Source: Acidisoma cellulosilyticum (GTDB taxonomy: Bacteria; Pseudomonadota; Alphaproteobacteria; Acetobacterales; Acetobacteraceae). From it: a stretch of 64,000 nucleotides of DNA. A program made the translations under genes and the position numbers. The notes under the pieces are model-generated. The model was not told the origin of the DNA. It saw only the letters and a program-made list of their open reading frames with translations, and searched no databases. Of this stretch, positions 25,810-35,828 are shown in pieces (the stretch's first letter is position 1; each line of letters begins with the position of its first letter). The DNA lies in contig NZ_JAESVA010000018.1 of the NCBI RefSeq assembly GCF_020621385.1, positions 1 through 64,000 on the forward strand, read 5' to 3'.

Positions 25810-27753
25810 CTAAGGGCAAGCAAGTGGCCGCATTCGGCGTTTCCATAGCGATATGAGCTGCCCGTCAGGGGCCGGCCATTGTTGTATTGGGATGAAGCCT
25901 GCCTGACGAGCGGCGATCTGCATCATGACGGGATCTACTTCCGGAGCGAAATCACCTCGAACCCTGTTCGAGGTGAGCAGGGCACAAGCATCGGAGGCCT
26001 GCTGCTGTAACCAGCCGAGATAACCAGACACGGACTTTCCGGTAAGCGTTGGCTCGATCATTCTTCCACTGAAGACGGTGCCATGACGAAGGAATTGTTG
26101 GAGATTGATGGTGTTCACGTTGTACAAAACACTTCGAAAACCGTAAGCGACATCACTCTTCTGACCAGCTTTCTGGGTGAGAAGATCCGCGGTCCAGCCA
26201 GAGAGATTGTTCCACGCCTTACCGTCAGCGGAACTGATCGGCTCCATCGTATCACGCGTTCCGTAGCCTGCCACCATTTCGTAGGTCTGGATCGTCCCTT
26301 TGCCATTGGTAATCGTCGTACCACCGAGAATTGGGAAATTCTTTGACCATTCAGGCGCAAAGACCGTGTGAAGATCGAGCAAAGGTACTACCGCAATTAC
26401 CGCGATAGCAATCATAACTATGGCAAACCCTGCTCTACTTACACGCGATTTATGGACGTGCCAAAACGCCCAGGCCGTTAAAACCATGCAGGCCGGGATA
26501 ATGGGAGCAAAAAAACCTGTTCCCTTATTGCCGGAACTGGTGAGCGCAGCGAGGGCACCGGCGACAAAAATAACGACTGGCAAAATCTGTGACACAGTCA
26601 CACGACGCAGGGTAGAAATTAGTCCCCATTGTACCGCAGACCGAAGCAGGATTGCAGACAATACCATCATCCCAAGAATGATCAGCAGGAAATGCGGGAT
26701 ATAGATTTGGGAACTGAAAGCCTGCGCCGTATCCTGCCAGGCAACAAGCCCAAACTTGGAGACCTGCGGCCCGTATTCCTTAGCTTGAACACCATAGCCG
26801 TAGCTGAGCAGATAATGCGCGACCAATGGTCCATTCGGTATGAGCCAGATCGCAGACACGAGCACAGCAATGAAGCCCGAGGTTACTAAAGTGAATAACC
26901 GCCGCAACCGCTGACCAGAGTCGACAGACGCGACAATGACTGCTGCGACAACGATGCCGGGAATAAAGGAAATCAGCATCGTCCGCGCGAGCGGCATTAG
27001 GCCGAGAAAGATACCAAAAAGGAGACTCCAGCCGATACTGCGAAACTGGCGTGAGCGAAGTATCGCAATCACCGTGAGCGTCGCCATCAGTGTTGCCACC
27101 GTTGAAAATTGAAAGCTCCGGGCATAATTGACAATGACCGGGCAGGACGCGGTCAATATTGCAGCTGCCAATCCGACACCGCGTGAGCCGACAGAGCAAC
27201 CTAATGCATAGGCAGCCACAACGCAGCCGGCGCCTGCCGCGACTGTAACCACAAAGCCGGCAATGACATGTGCCCCGGTAACGACAAAAACCAACGACGC
27301 CAATGTGGTGGTCAATGGTGCTTGAATACTTGGCATTTCAATGGCGGAAATCCAGCCCAGAATCCCATGCTTGATCAGACCCGCATAGTCAAAAAGCGCT
27401 AACGTAAGATAACCCGATTCATCGATGTCATACACACCACCATGACGATAGAGCCAAATCCAGCGGGCGTTGACCGCTACGAACAGCATGACGACAAGCG
27501 CCAATGCTATCGTATAAAATCTCTTCCTGTTCAGGCAAATCGCATTGCTCTGGCTGATCTCGGCTTCTAGGCGGCGGGCGCTATCGAGCGTGTCGGTGGA
27601 ATCCGCATGCTGACGAACGTTCACGGATAAAACGCACCAGCAAAATGTGAAACACGCATCAAGCCAATTCTCCTCTCTTGAAGGGCGGACCCTGATGTCA
27701 GCGGGCCGGCCCAACGTCAGTCTTGCAGGTCTTGAGCCAATCATATGACGCAA
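25810..27753 (-). CDS. Membrane glycosyltransferase, GT39/ArnT-like
   Basis: Up to 647 residues; the N-terminus is uncertain, since ATG 27744 or GTG 27622-27624 (after the previous gene's stop) are alternatives. After the first helix (FYTIALALVVMLFVAVNARW) the loop HGGVYDIDESGYLTLALFDY holds the paired acidic residues (Asp-Glu) of dolichyl/undecaprenyl-phosphate sugar transferases. At least nine further hydrophobic segments follow and a periplasmic C-terminal domain of about 180 residues. It would transfer a lipid-linked sugar to a periplasmic acceptor. Last gene of the minus-strand glycan cluster, overlapping the GT2 gene by up to 56 bases. Confidence 0.78.
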   Translation of the reverse strand: MRHMIGSRPARLTLGRPADIRVRPSREENWLDACFTFCWCVLSVNVRQHADSTDTLDSARRLEAEISQSNAICLNRKRFYTIALALVVMLFVAVNARWIWLYRHGGVYDIDESGYLTLALFDYAGLIKHGILGWISAIEMPSIQAPLTTTLASLVFVVTGAHVIAGFVVTVAAGAGCVVAAYALGCSVGSRGVGLAAAILTASCPVIVNYARSFQFSTVATLMATLTVIAILRSRQFRSIGWSLLFGIFLGLMPLARTMLISFIPGIVVAAVIVASVDSGQRLRRLFTLVTSGFIAVLVSAIWLIPNGPLVAHYLLSYGYGVQAKEYGPQVSKFGLVAWQDTAQAFSSQIYIPHFLLIILGMMVLSAILLRSAVQWGLISTLRRVTVSQILPVVIFVAGALAALTSSGNKGTGFFAPIIPACMVLTAWAFWHVHKSRVSRAGFAIVMIAIAVIAVVPLLDLHTVFAPEWSKNFPILGGTTITNGKGTIQTYEMVAGYGTRDTMEPISSADGKAWNNLSGWTADLLTQKAGQKSDVAYGFRSVLYNVNTINLQQFLRHGTVFSGRMIEPTLTGKSVSGYLGWLQQQASDACALLTSNRVRGDFAPEVDPVMMQIAARQAGFIPIQQWPAPDGQLISLWKRRMRPLACP

Positions 27754-28450
27754 CGGGTGTCATCCAAGGTACGGCATCAACAGCCTCGCATAGGCTGAGT
27801 TGAGAGCCTTTCCGGCGCCGTTTGAAGTGGGCGGTCCCAAGGGCCGGACAGTGGTCGATACCGGCTGCAAGCGTCACACAGTTCCAGTGCCAGTCTTCGT
27901 GTCCGAAGCCTTGTTCCAGATCGTTTTCTACAAATGGATGACTAAGATAGATGGAACGGGCCCCAAAGGACATGGCGTCCCAGTGATTTGCAAATCGCAA
28001 AAGATCTACATCGAAATCCGGATTTCGTGAATCTACCTGCCACCACATCGCCCTAATTTCACCGAATATCACATCGATTTCTGGATGCACCACCAATCTA
28101 TCTGGCGAGGCCACACCAACACGATGAGCCTCTACCAGCCAGTTGCGGCTCCACAAATCGTCTCCGTCCAAAAAGGCGACAAAATTACCCTGTGCGGCCC
28201 GAACGCCAGCATTACGCGCTAAGCCTGGATCGCCCTCATCCGTTACAATGATTTGGTACTGCGCCTCTAAGGAGGTGAATTGCTGAAGCGTTGCTACATC
28301 CGGCCGGTCCAAGACGATCACGCCCTCAACAATCAGTGCTTCCGCTCTGGCCGTCTCAATCGCCTGCTCGAAGCTAATGATCGACGGTCCAGCCAAAACG
28401 CCTTCGGTATGTGCAGTCATAATCGCGGTAATATCGACTTTGGTGCTCAT
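27698..28450 (-). CDS. Glycosyltransferase family 2 protein
   Basis: 250 residues with the GT-A fold: ITAIMTAHTEG at the N-terminus, YQIIVTDEGDPGLARNAGVR, then AAQGNFVAFLDGDDLWSRNW, whose DGDD is the metal/nucleotide-sugar binding DXD motif. FGHEDWHWNCVTLAAGIDH (Glu-Asp) is the likely catalytic-base region. No membrane segments, so it acts in the cytoplasm on an activated sugar. The ATG overlaps the stop of the large GT4-type gene (ATGA), showing a tight operon. Confidence 0.88.
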   Translation of the reverse strand: MSTKVDITAIMTAHTEGVLAGPSIISFEQAIETARAEALIVEGVIVLDRPDVATLQQFTSLEAQYQIIVTDEGDPGLARNAGVRAAQGNFVAFLDGDDLWSRNWLVEAHRVGVASPDRLVVHPEIDVIFGEIRAMWWQVDSRNPDFDVDLLRFANHWDAMSFGARSIYLSHPFVENDLEQGFGHEDWHWNCVTLAAGIDHCPALGTAHFKRRRKGSQLSLCEAVDAVPWMTPVASYDWLKTCKTDVGPAR

Positions 28451-31400
28451 TTTGGCTCCTCTCGCGCCAGAACTGCATCGAGCGCGGCATCGTAATTCGC
28501 TTGACTATAAATTGCGAGAACCCGGCCCTGCAGTGCCTCCGCCCGCCGCATTGCCTCGGTTTGGTTCTGCAGAACTTCCTTGAGAACTGAAACATATTGG
28601 CTAGCATCGCCATCTGGTGGGACGGCCCACCCCGTTTCATCCGTAATCAATTCGGGAACACCGCCGACAGCACTCGCCACCACCGCGACGCCACGCGTCG
28701 CGAGCTCGATCAAGGTCGTCGGCATTCCTTCCCAGGCTGATGTAAATAGCCAGGCGCCAGCTTTCGTAAGTGGAAGATCGTCGAAGCTGGCGAACCCTCC
28801 TTGCATCGTGATGTTACCGGGTAAGCCAGTCAGGTCTGGTGATGCATCGATCAACGCTGTACCCCAGCAACGGAATTCTACATCCGGCATGCACCGCGCA
28901 ATGTCCTGCACAAGATCAAAGCGCTTCTGACGGTCAAGCCTACCGCCCCACAATACGAGCTTTCTGCTACCCGGATCGGAAGCATCGTGAACCTGCCTCG
29001 CGGCCGAGGGAGTCCAGGCGCCTGATTGCGCAGGTGTATATAAAGGAAAGATCTTTTTCGATACTGTGTCGGGCAACCGGTACATCTTTGTGAGTTCATT
29101 CCGCAAAAAGATAGTATCCGTCATAAAGCCAGTGATATTCGCGACTGTTTCAGAAAAGAACTCCGATGGGTAGCCTACACGCAAGCCCGAAGCTGTCTGG
29201 TCCCAGCAGAACAAATAAGCGTAGCTGTGCAACGTCGAAGCTAAATTAGCCCCATGGCTCCGAAATGTCGTCCAGCATAGCCGGCTATTGACGTTAAAAA
29301 CACGGGCCGCCGTCAATCCACGAAAGATCACACGAAGCAAATGCTGTGCCTGTTGCTCCGTAATGGCCTTCGTCAAATCAGAAATATCGACGACATCCGC
29401 GGCATCGGGCAGCCAATCAGCTCGCTCGAAATGCGGAGCATCGGTACGAAGCACCAACACACGCTCCTTAGGACGGATACGCAAAAGTGAAGCGGCAAGT
29501 AACCCGGCGACAAGATCTGCGCCCCCGGTCCTTATCCAAGGAACACAGATAATGCTGTCATAATTGGTCCTTGGAATACGACGCTTAGCCTCGGCATGGA
29601 TGGCCGATAATGGGTCATAATAGGGTAGCAGCAGAAACTCCGAAATAGATGCTAATTCGCCAATCGCTGGCTCGATGGCCTGCGCTTCTTTGAACAAACG
29701 CTGCAAATTTTCGGATGCTAAGACTTCTTCTAAACGCCTATAAGAAGACGCGGGCACAAGGTCGACTTCTCCCGCTTTCTGATTGGGAAAATCAATCGCG
29801 TACCAATGCCGATACAGCTCCTGAATCGGCTGCTCGGTTGTCTGAAAGAAATGCCGTGCCTGCCGAAATCTCCTTTGTGGACTTGGGATCCTGCCTTCTG
29901 CAATGCCAAAACGCAGAAAGTGCAAAAACGCCCAATCTGGAATTTCGCTGATATCGGCGTTTCTCGACCGGTAGAATGCATCGTCGAAGCGTTGCGTCGG
30001 AATGATGCGAGCTGGCACTCCATACTGAAGCCAATGAATGACCAAATTTTCGCTAGCCGCCAAAGGCGGTAGCCCAGCTTCGGCGGCACGATGTGCGTAC
30101 AGGGCAGGATCGAAAAGCGGCCCTGGAGAAACACCTTGAATGAGTCCATGGCGAAGATAATCGATAAATGCCCGCAACGGAGACGCCGCTGGTTTGTGCC
30201 AAGCAGGTACGAAAAGATTCGCCAGCAGCTTTATTGAATCAGGCGTAACCAAGCTGCTCCAGCCGAGCGATGCTTGCACCATCTCTGCGTAGGTATCGAG
30301 GGTCAAGGGAATTTGTGGCTCAAAAATCTCATGGACGAATTTGGCCAAAGAACTTGGTGATCGTCCCTCGCGGACCCCATGCTTTAGAAAATGATCGTAA
30401 TGCTTGCTGGTTTCATCTTGAGTCTGAAACGCATACCAACTTGGGTCAAACCAGATATTCGGAGCCCTTCCCTCACGCAAACCAAAGTCTAGAAAATGTG
30501 CGAAGCCTAATTCGCCAAGGGCGGCGATGTCCGGGTAAGTCGCGAGATAGAAGCCCTCATCGAAAAATGAGGTCGGAACGATTTTTAGCGGCATCCCATA
30601 TTCACGCCAGTGCTTAATCGTAACCTCTTCATTAGAGTTAAAACATCCGTCTTCTGCGACGTAGCGGGCTTCGTAAACTAAGGGATCAAAAAGCGCTGAC
30701 TCAATCGAACTAACATGCTTCTCTGTTTGTGCCTGTGCGTGCTGATCCTGCTGATCTCGATTATTGGCTTCGGCCTTAACTATGGGATGACTTTCAGGTG
30801 TTGCTTTTTCTGTGCGCTTTATTTTTGCCTTCAATTTAGAAAGTATTTTTCGAAAAAAATCTCGAACGGCTTTCTCCTGAGGCTGAACAGCGACCGGAAC
30901 CGGTTGGGTTGCGAACAAGTGATCGGCGGCACGTAAGATCTCTTCCCAATGCGTCAACGAGACGTTATTGGCCTGATTATACGGCGCGAAGCGATCGATC
31001 CACCCATGCGCCATCCGAGGATGAATCAATTCGACTTTACCGACTTTTTCAAGCCGATCTGCTACCGTTACATAGAGAAGACGCCCACCGCCTTTGCTAG
31101 CGATGGCTTCAAAAATTGCATCTGCGTCCGACCGGGTAAGGCCGGTATTGCGTTTCACAACATAGATGCGCTGCGAACCAGCAATATTTTCCTTAAACTT
31201 GCCGAGCAAATACTCCAGCTTCAGTCTTTCGTGCGCATGCATCGCACGGCGCTCGCACTCCGTATCGATAAACGACCAGTCTTCGCCCTTTTGTTCTGAT
31301 TTCATTTCGGTGTGAAACGCAATGCCGGCGGTCACATCCCTTACCATCGCGCCAGCCCCCGCTGGCTGGAGATTTTCGAAGACAAACATGCCATCGAACT

Positions 31401-31557
31401 CACCGCGAATAGCTGCAACCGTCGCATCGACGCTATCAATAAATACCCATCGCAGTAGTGAACTGCGTTCACCTCCAAGGGCACGCTGGACGAAGCCAAA
31501 TTCACAATTATCGCCGATACTTTCGAAATCCTCTAGCCAGCCGGTTGTCTTAGACAT
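28447..31557 (-). CDS. Large multidomain glycosyltransferase (GT4-type C-terminus)
   Basis: 1036 residues from ATG 31557 (GAGGA ribosome site). Residues about 1-210 form a DUF1796-like domain (FESIGDNCEFGFVQRALGGE ... LLRWVFIDSVDAT). The middle, about 270-600, has two sets of an unnamed motif (SFFDEGFYLATYPDIAALGE, FAHFLDFGLREGRAPN; RFDDAFYRSRNADISEIPDW, FLHFLRFGIAEGRIPS). The C-terminal GT-B domain carries VLWGGRLDRQKRFDLVQDIA and FTSAWEGMPTTLIELATRGV then AVVASAVGGVPELI. It is cytoplasmic and probably builds surface or flagellar glycan. Sixteen bases separate the longest frame from the epimerase stop. Confidence 0.85.
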   Translation of the reverse strand: MSKTTGWLEDFESIGDNCEFGFVQRALGGERSSLLRWVFIDSVDATVAAIRGEFDGMFVFENLQPAGAGAMVRDVTAGIAFHTEMKSEQKGEDWSFIDTECERRAMHAHERLKLEYLLGKFKENIAGSQRIYVVKRNTGLTRSDADAIFEAIASKGGGRLLYVTVADRLEKVGKVELIHPRMAHGWIDRFAPYNQANNVSLTHWEEILRAADHLFATQPVPVAVQPQEKAVRDFFRKILSKLKAKIKRTEKATPESHPIVKAEANNRDQQDQHAQAQTEKHVSSIESALFDPLVYEARYVAEDGCFNSNEEVTIKHWREYGMPLKIVPTSFFDEGFYLATYPDIAALGELGFAHFLDFGLREGRAPNIWFDPSWYAFQTQDETSKHYDHFLKHGVREGRSPSSLAKFVHEIFEPQIPLTLDTYAEMVQASLGWSSLVTPDSIKLLANLFVPAWHKPAASPLRAFIDYLRHGLIQGVSPGPLFDPALYAHRAAEAGLPPLAASENLVIHWLQYGVPARIIPTQRFDDAFYRSRNADISEIPDWAFLHFLRFGIAEGRIPSPQRRFRQARHFFQTTEQPIQELYRHWYAIDFPNQKAGEVDLVPASSYRRLEEVLASENLQRLFKEAQAIEPAIGELASISEFLLLPYYDPLSAIHAEAKRRIPRTNYDSIICVPWIRTGGADLVAGLLAASLLRIRPKERVLVLRTDAPHFERADWLPDAADVVDISDLTKAITEQQAQHLLRVIFRGLTAARVFNVNSRLCWTTFRSHGANLASTLHSYAYLFCWDQTASGLRVGYPSEFFSETVANITGFMTDTIFLRNELTKMYRLPDTVSKKIFPLYTPAQSGAWTPSAARQVHDASDPGSRKLVLWGGRLDRQKRFDLVQDIARCMPDVEFRCWGTALIDASPDLTGLPGNITMQGGFASFDDLPLTKAGAWLFTSAWEGMPTTLIELATRGVAVVASAVGGVPELITDETGWAVPPDGDASQYVSVLKEVLQNQTEAMRRAEALQGRVLAIYSQANYDAALDAVLAREEPK

Positions 31558-31602
31558 CTGCGATCCTCGATTGCCGTTGCCTAGCAAGTCGCACGACCCG
31601 GG

Positions 31603-32565
31603 TCACCATGAGCCCCAACGCAAAGTAGAAAAATGCACTTTTTTCCGCAAATCTTCCAAGGTCAATGCAATTCCTTCGGAGAAAGAAAGACGGGGCGCCC
31701 AGCCAAGGACCGCATTGGCGCGACTTATATCCAACACGCTAACCGGAACATCGAACGCCCGCGTCTCTGTGCGTGAGACATTCAACACGCAGCCCAATCG
31801 CGCTTCCAGTTCCAAGACAATCTGGTTTAAGCTGATCCCAACCCCGCTCGCGACGTTAAAAATATACGTGTCGTTGCGTGGCGCATCGGCAAGCGTGACA
31901 AGGCAATTCGCTAAATCTGAAATGTGGATATAGTCACGTACTGCCTCTCCGGTGCCCCATATGGTGATCGGCAGTCCGTTCAACGCATGATGCAGAAAGG
32001 TCGTTACAGCGCCAACACCACGCTCGATATCCTGGCCGGCACCATAAGGATTGGCAATGCGTGCGATACGACAGTCTAGGCCGTACATGGAGCGATAGAG
32101 GCCAAGATAGATTTCAGCGGCGACCTTCCCCGCGCCATAGGCCGTGATCGGCGACATGGGATGTTCTTCAGAGACGGGCGTTTCTTTGACTTTGCCGTAA
32201 ACGGTCCCCCCAGAGGACGCAAATACCACACGCCCGCCGCCCCGGCGGCGCAGCGCGTCCAGCAGGTCGATGCTGGATGTGACATTGATCCTCAAATCAC
32301 CGCCGGGATTGGAATTCGCGCTGGCCGGGATCGACCCCCACGCATAGTGATGGACGACATCGACATCCTCCACCAAACTATCCCAGGCGGCTGTGCCAAG
32401 CTCCAAGGTACAAAAACCGATCTGGTCGACTACATCCGAGGGTGGTGGGAATGGAAGTGGATGGCGCGAAGCCAGCGTGACGCGATGTCCCGCGCGTGCC
32501 AGCATAACGCCGACATGCCGGCCAATGAACCCGCAACCGCCAAGGATAAGATGATGTTCGCTCAC
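31603..32565 (-). CDS. NAD-dependent epimerase/dehydratase (extended SDR)
   Basis: 320 residues. The dinucleotide motif is LILGGCGFIGRHVGVMLARA, followed by HHYAWGS, RVVFASSGGTVYGKV and the catalytic YGAGK. The C-terminal substrate part has RIANPYGAGQDIERG and IWGTGEAVRDYIHISDLANC, both typical of UDP-glucose/GlcNAc 4-epimerase-like enzymes. It probably supplies a nucleotide sugar for the surrounding glycosyltransferases; the exact sugar is unknown. It lies 40 bases after the RgpF/GT gene. Confidence 0.9.
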   Translation of the reverse strand: MSEHHLILGGCGFIGRHVGVMLARAGHRVTLASRHPLPFPPPSDVVDQIGFCTLELGTAAWDSLVEDVDVVHHYAWGSIPASANSNPGGDLRINVTSSIDLLDALRRRGGGRVVFASSGGTVYGKVKETPVSEEHPMSPITAYGAGKVAAEIYLGLYRSMYGLDCRIARIANPYGAGQDIERGVGAVTTFLHHALNGLPITIWGTGEAVRDYIHISDLANCLVTLADAPRNDTYIFNVASGVGISLNQIVLELEARLGCVLNVSRTETRAFDVPVSVLDISRANAVLGWAPRLSFSEGIALTLEDLRKKVHFSTLRWGSW

Positions 32566-32605
32566 GCTTCAACCTGAGAGGTGATGATGAGCCGCAGATG
32601 GCCTA

Positions 32606-35600
32606 TCACCATAAAATGCACGGCACGGTCGCGATACTATAAAAAAGCCCCGCATGCGCACATGCAGCGGGCAACATACCGCTACCGGCCGGAGCAGCTG
32701 CCTGCAGCACCAAAGCCGACAGATTGCGCATTATAACACTGCGTGTCCAAAACATATCCTCAACAATACCATCAGCTTCAACGTCAGGCCTGAGATAGGG
32801 ATCAGCAGAGAAAACCGCGCCTAGTGCCGGGGCTTCGTTGAAAGCACTTAAAATCCTGTCTACCATCGCGTGTCGTCCGCCGAGCAATGTCTGCCATTGA
32901 AATTCCCGCCAGCCCGCGTGGGTTGTTCTGAAATCCGTAGTAAGCAGTCCGATAACCTCATAATCGGCAGCAATCGATGAAAGTCTAGAAAATAGCGATG
33001 AAAATTTATTGGTTACGACTTCCACACGTGCCTTTCCATTTTTGAAACGTCCTATTGCGCGGCGCAAATGTTGTGCGTCCAATTCAAATTCTGTCTCAAG
33101 GTAAAGATCAAAATTGGCATTATTGAGTGCCAGATGCGAAAGCATGTCGATACCCAAAGCTATTTCAAAAATATGGGCACACAGCAGGGTTCGCATCGCT
33201 GGGTTTGGCGTATCCGCTCTACTCGCGAACGGCCGTAGCACAGGCGTCTGCCACGGTCCTTCGGGATGTCCACTGCGAATAAACTCGGCAAAAGGATCGG
33301 CAGATTTCCGCAGCCGATCTGGATGCGCTGCAATCCATTTATTGGGGTCGAAACCGGGCGCTGGCCTGCGCGGATACGGAAGTGTCGCCGGTATTTTCTG
33401 TTCAACCTCGGAGACGGAATCCAATCCGCTCTCATCGAGAAGAGCCACGGCGTCGGAAGCATTCGCCAAATAGCGACGGACTGTCGCAGCGCGCGTTTCG
33501 ATGATTGGCCGCGCTCCCAGGAAGAAATCCGCATCAAACGCTTCATCGGCAATAATCGTTTCGTAGTCAGCAAAAAACTGAGCCGCATTTGACAAATGAT
33601 TTTCGGCGAGATTGGCAAGCTGATCAACGTAGCGTCCCATATCGAAAACCCGCCGGGCAAACGCCAATGTCGTCTGAGACATTACCTGACGAGCGCCGTC
33701 GTCGTCGGCCAACCGGGCAATTAAGCTTCCCGCAGCAGCGGCGTCGGCATAGGGAACGACACCGACCGCCGTTTGCGGATCTTTCAGCAGCAGCTCCGCC
33801 ATACCACTTGCATTATCAAAGCAAAAGATGGGTATGCCCCGGCATGCTGCATCAATTGACACGTTGGGCAGTGGATCAAGGCGTGAGGAGAGAAAGAACG
33901 CGTCGGCCAATGCATAAATTGGCTCTAGATCGGTGACCTCGTTCAAAAAAGTTACATGGTGCTCTAATCCCGCGCGCTGAAGTTGCTCTTCGAGATAAGA
34001 AGAGTACCCCAGATCCTTAATTGGATCGTATCCATGGCCAACCCAAAGAAAGTGAATAGGGCGGTTGGTTTGGTTGCGCTGAGCTGTCCCCGCAGCAGCC
34101 AGAAAGAAATCCACGCCTTTACGGAAAATGACCGAACCGGCGCCGAGGACGATAAAGGCGCCCGCTTTGCGCGCGTCAACCAATCCCTTCAAATTAACCA
34201 GCGGTTTTGGCTTTGTGCTGGGGCGCCCCGGTGGGACTATTGACATACCTTGCGGTAATACTCTGATCCGGCGATCAGCCAAAGGCGAATGTAGTTTTTC
34301 TGCCGACCGCGCCACAATTTCAGCTGGAAAGACGACTTCCGACGCATGGTCGAAGGCAGACCGAAGTTCAGCGGCAAACTGAATGTAGCTGCCGAACTCA
34401 TGCACGAGGAAAAGTGTCGGCACGAACTGACGCGCAAAAATGTTTACCAACCGTCGCGTTTCAGAACTATTTAGAATCGCATAACGAAAAACGCGACCGT
34501 TGAAGAGCGGCTGAAGTCCCGTTTCCAGATCCAACTCTTCGCGCTGATCCAGTTCGAAAGGACCGAAAGTTTCCGCACTCAGCGCTTCGAAGTCCTTGAT
34601 CAACTCACCCTTGCCTAGGATCACAGTGAACACGTTATATTGCTCAGCCAAGTGCTTTGCGATGTTCCAGCCGAGAATAGGAGCGCCAGTCCGCGATCCC
34701 TCATGCACGACAATGACAACATTCTCGCGAGCTGAATTAAAACATGGTGGATTGACGTTTGAAGTCGAGGTCATCGTTGCGCGGCGGCCTTCCGCGCGCC
34801 CGTGATTGGCGAAATGCAGAAGCAAACTCAACCCGGCACGCGCGAGATCAGGGTAGCGCTGCGCATAGTACCGCGGATTAAAGCCGGCCGATGGGCTCAG
34901 ACCAAGGGCTTCGCCGATAAGCAAATAATGCAACGCCAAATCGAGTGTCTGATCTTCCAGGCCAGCATGTCGGCGATAGTATTCCGCATCGAACAACTCG
35001 CAGGCAGCCACCTGCGCGGTATAGGCCTCAATTTGCTCGGGCCGCGGCCAAGGGGATGGCCGCAATTTCGCCCACGCAGTGATAATATTGCCATCTGGAG
35101 GGATGGCAGTGAAATATTTGCCAAACGGATCATCTAGCGCATTCGGCGCGCCGGCTAAATTTGAGCGCCAACGCAGGGTGGAGGATTCTCCGTTCGAATG
35201 TTGGTCCTTTTCCGCAGCAGTTTCTTCGAACACCCTTGGCAGTAGGTAAGCAAGGTCGGGTGCCAAGTTCTCCAATTGTACATGGGCATCGACAAGATTC
35301 CAGCAATTGCCTTTCGCGGCTACGAGGCGTGCCGCAGCGGCCGAAACATCAAAGCTGGCGTTTGGCGCCCTGCTTTCTCGCATTCCCAAAAGAAGAAAAT
35401 GCACGTACCCGAAGACCCCAGCCGCAGCGACGTCTGGATTGGCACTTTGATAAAAGGCTTCGTCAAAAAAAGCGCAAGGCACGATCAAACGTACTCTGCC
35501 ATATTTCAACCAATGGAAAAAGCACGGCGTCTCGGACGGTGCAAAGCTGTGGCCTGCCAAGCGCGAACGGTGTTCATAGATTAGAGGATCGAATAGCGGT

Positions 35601-35785
35601 GAAGGCGGTAGCGCTTCTTCAAGACCGAAGGTAACAAAGTGCCGAAACAACTGACCGGTCGACGCACCAGCCTCATCACCCAACATCACCCGATAAAACG
35701 TTGGAGAAAAAACCGCCAGAGACAGGTCCCATTCCAACGCTGTTAAGCTAGCCCGTGGTTCAGTATATTCCACCATAGCGTTCAC
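32606..35785 (-). CDS. Large glycosyltransferase with GT4 domain and RgpF-like tail
   Basis: 1059 residues from GTG 35785, preferred because AGAGGA lies seven bases upstream (the ATG at 35776 would be 16 away). Residues 1-330 carry the same kind of motif repeats as the other large transferase (FFDEAFYQSANPDVAAAGVF, GYVHFLLLGMRESRAPNASF; RYYAQRYPDLARAGLSLLLH). Residues about 350-740 are a GT-B unit (NVVIVVHEGSRTGAPILGWN, AFIVLGAGSVIFRKGVDFFL, ADAFFLSSRLDPLPNVSIDA). About 850-1059 resembles RgpF rhamnan-synthesis proteins (HIFEIALGIDMLSHLALNNA). The protein ends through a terminator-like hairpin. Confidence 0.82.
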   Translation of the reverse strand: MNAMVEYTEPRASLTALEWDLSLAVFSPTFYRVMLGDEAGASTGQLFRHFVTFGLEEALPPSPLFDPLIYEHRSRLAGHSFAPSETPCFFHWLKYGRVRLIVPCAFFDEAFYQSANPDVAAAGVFGYVHFLLLGMRESRAPNASFDVSAAAARLVAAKGNCWNLVDAHVQLENLAPDLAYLLPRVFEETAAEKDQHSNGESSTLRWRSNLAGAPNALDDPFGKYFTAIPPDGNIITAWAKLRPSPWPRPEQIEAYTAQVAACELFDAEYYRRHAGLEDQTLDLALHYLLIGEALGLSPSAGFNPRYYAQRYPDLARAGLSLLLHFANHGRAEGRRATMTSTSNVNPPCFNSARENVVIVVHEGSRTGAPILGWNIAKHLAEQYNVFTVILGKGELIKDFEALSAETFGPFELDQREELDLETGLQPLFNGRVFRYAILNSSETRRLVNIFARQFVPTLFLVHEFGSYIQFAAELRSAFDHASEVVFPAEIVARSAEKLHSPLADRRIRVLPQGMSIVPPGRPSTKPKPLVNLKGLVDARKAGAFIVLGAGSVIFRKGVDFFLAAAGTAQRNQTNRPIHFLWVGHGYDPIKDLGYSSYLEEQLQRAGLEHHVTFLNEVTDLEPIYALADAFFLSSRLDPLPNVSIDAACRGIPIFCFDNASGMAELLLKDPQTAVGVVPYADAAAAGSLIARLADDDGARQVMSQTTLAFARRVFDMGRYVDQLANLAENHLSNAAQFFADYETIIADEAFDADFFLGARPIIETRAATVRRYLANASDAVALLDESGLDSVSEVEQKIPATLPYPRRPAPGFDPNKWIAAHPDRLRKSADPFAEFIRSGHPEGPWQTPVLRPFASRADTPNPAMRTLLCAHIFEIALGIDMLSHLALNNANFDLYLETEFELDAQHLRRAIGRFKNGKARVEVVTNKFSSLFSRLSSIAADYEVIGLLTTDFRTTHAGWREFQWQTLLGGRHAMVDRILSAFNEAPALGAVFSADPYLRPDVEADGIVEDMFWTRSVIMRNLSALVLQAAAPAGSGMLPAACAHAGLFYSIATVPCILW
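32641..32672 (-). terminator. Hairpin plus U-tract inside the 3' end of the RgpF/GT gene
   Basis: On the minus strand GCCCGCTGCATG, a TGCG loop and CATGCGGGGC form a stem with one bulged base, followed at once by six Ts (32641-32646). This has the form of an intrinsic terminator but lies 36-67 bases before the gene's end, within coding sequence. It could attenuate transcription into the downstream epimerase and glycosyltransferases. Confidence 0.5.
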
Positions 35786-35828
35786 TTAAGCGTCCTCTTG
35801 CTCGGCAGAATTTGGAATATGAAATTCA

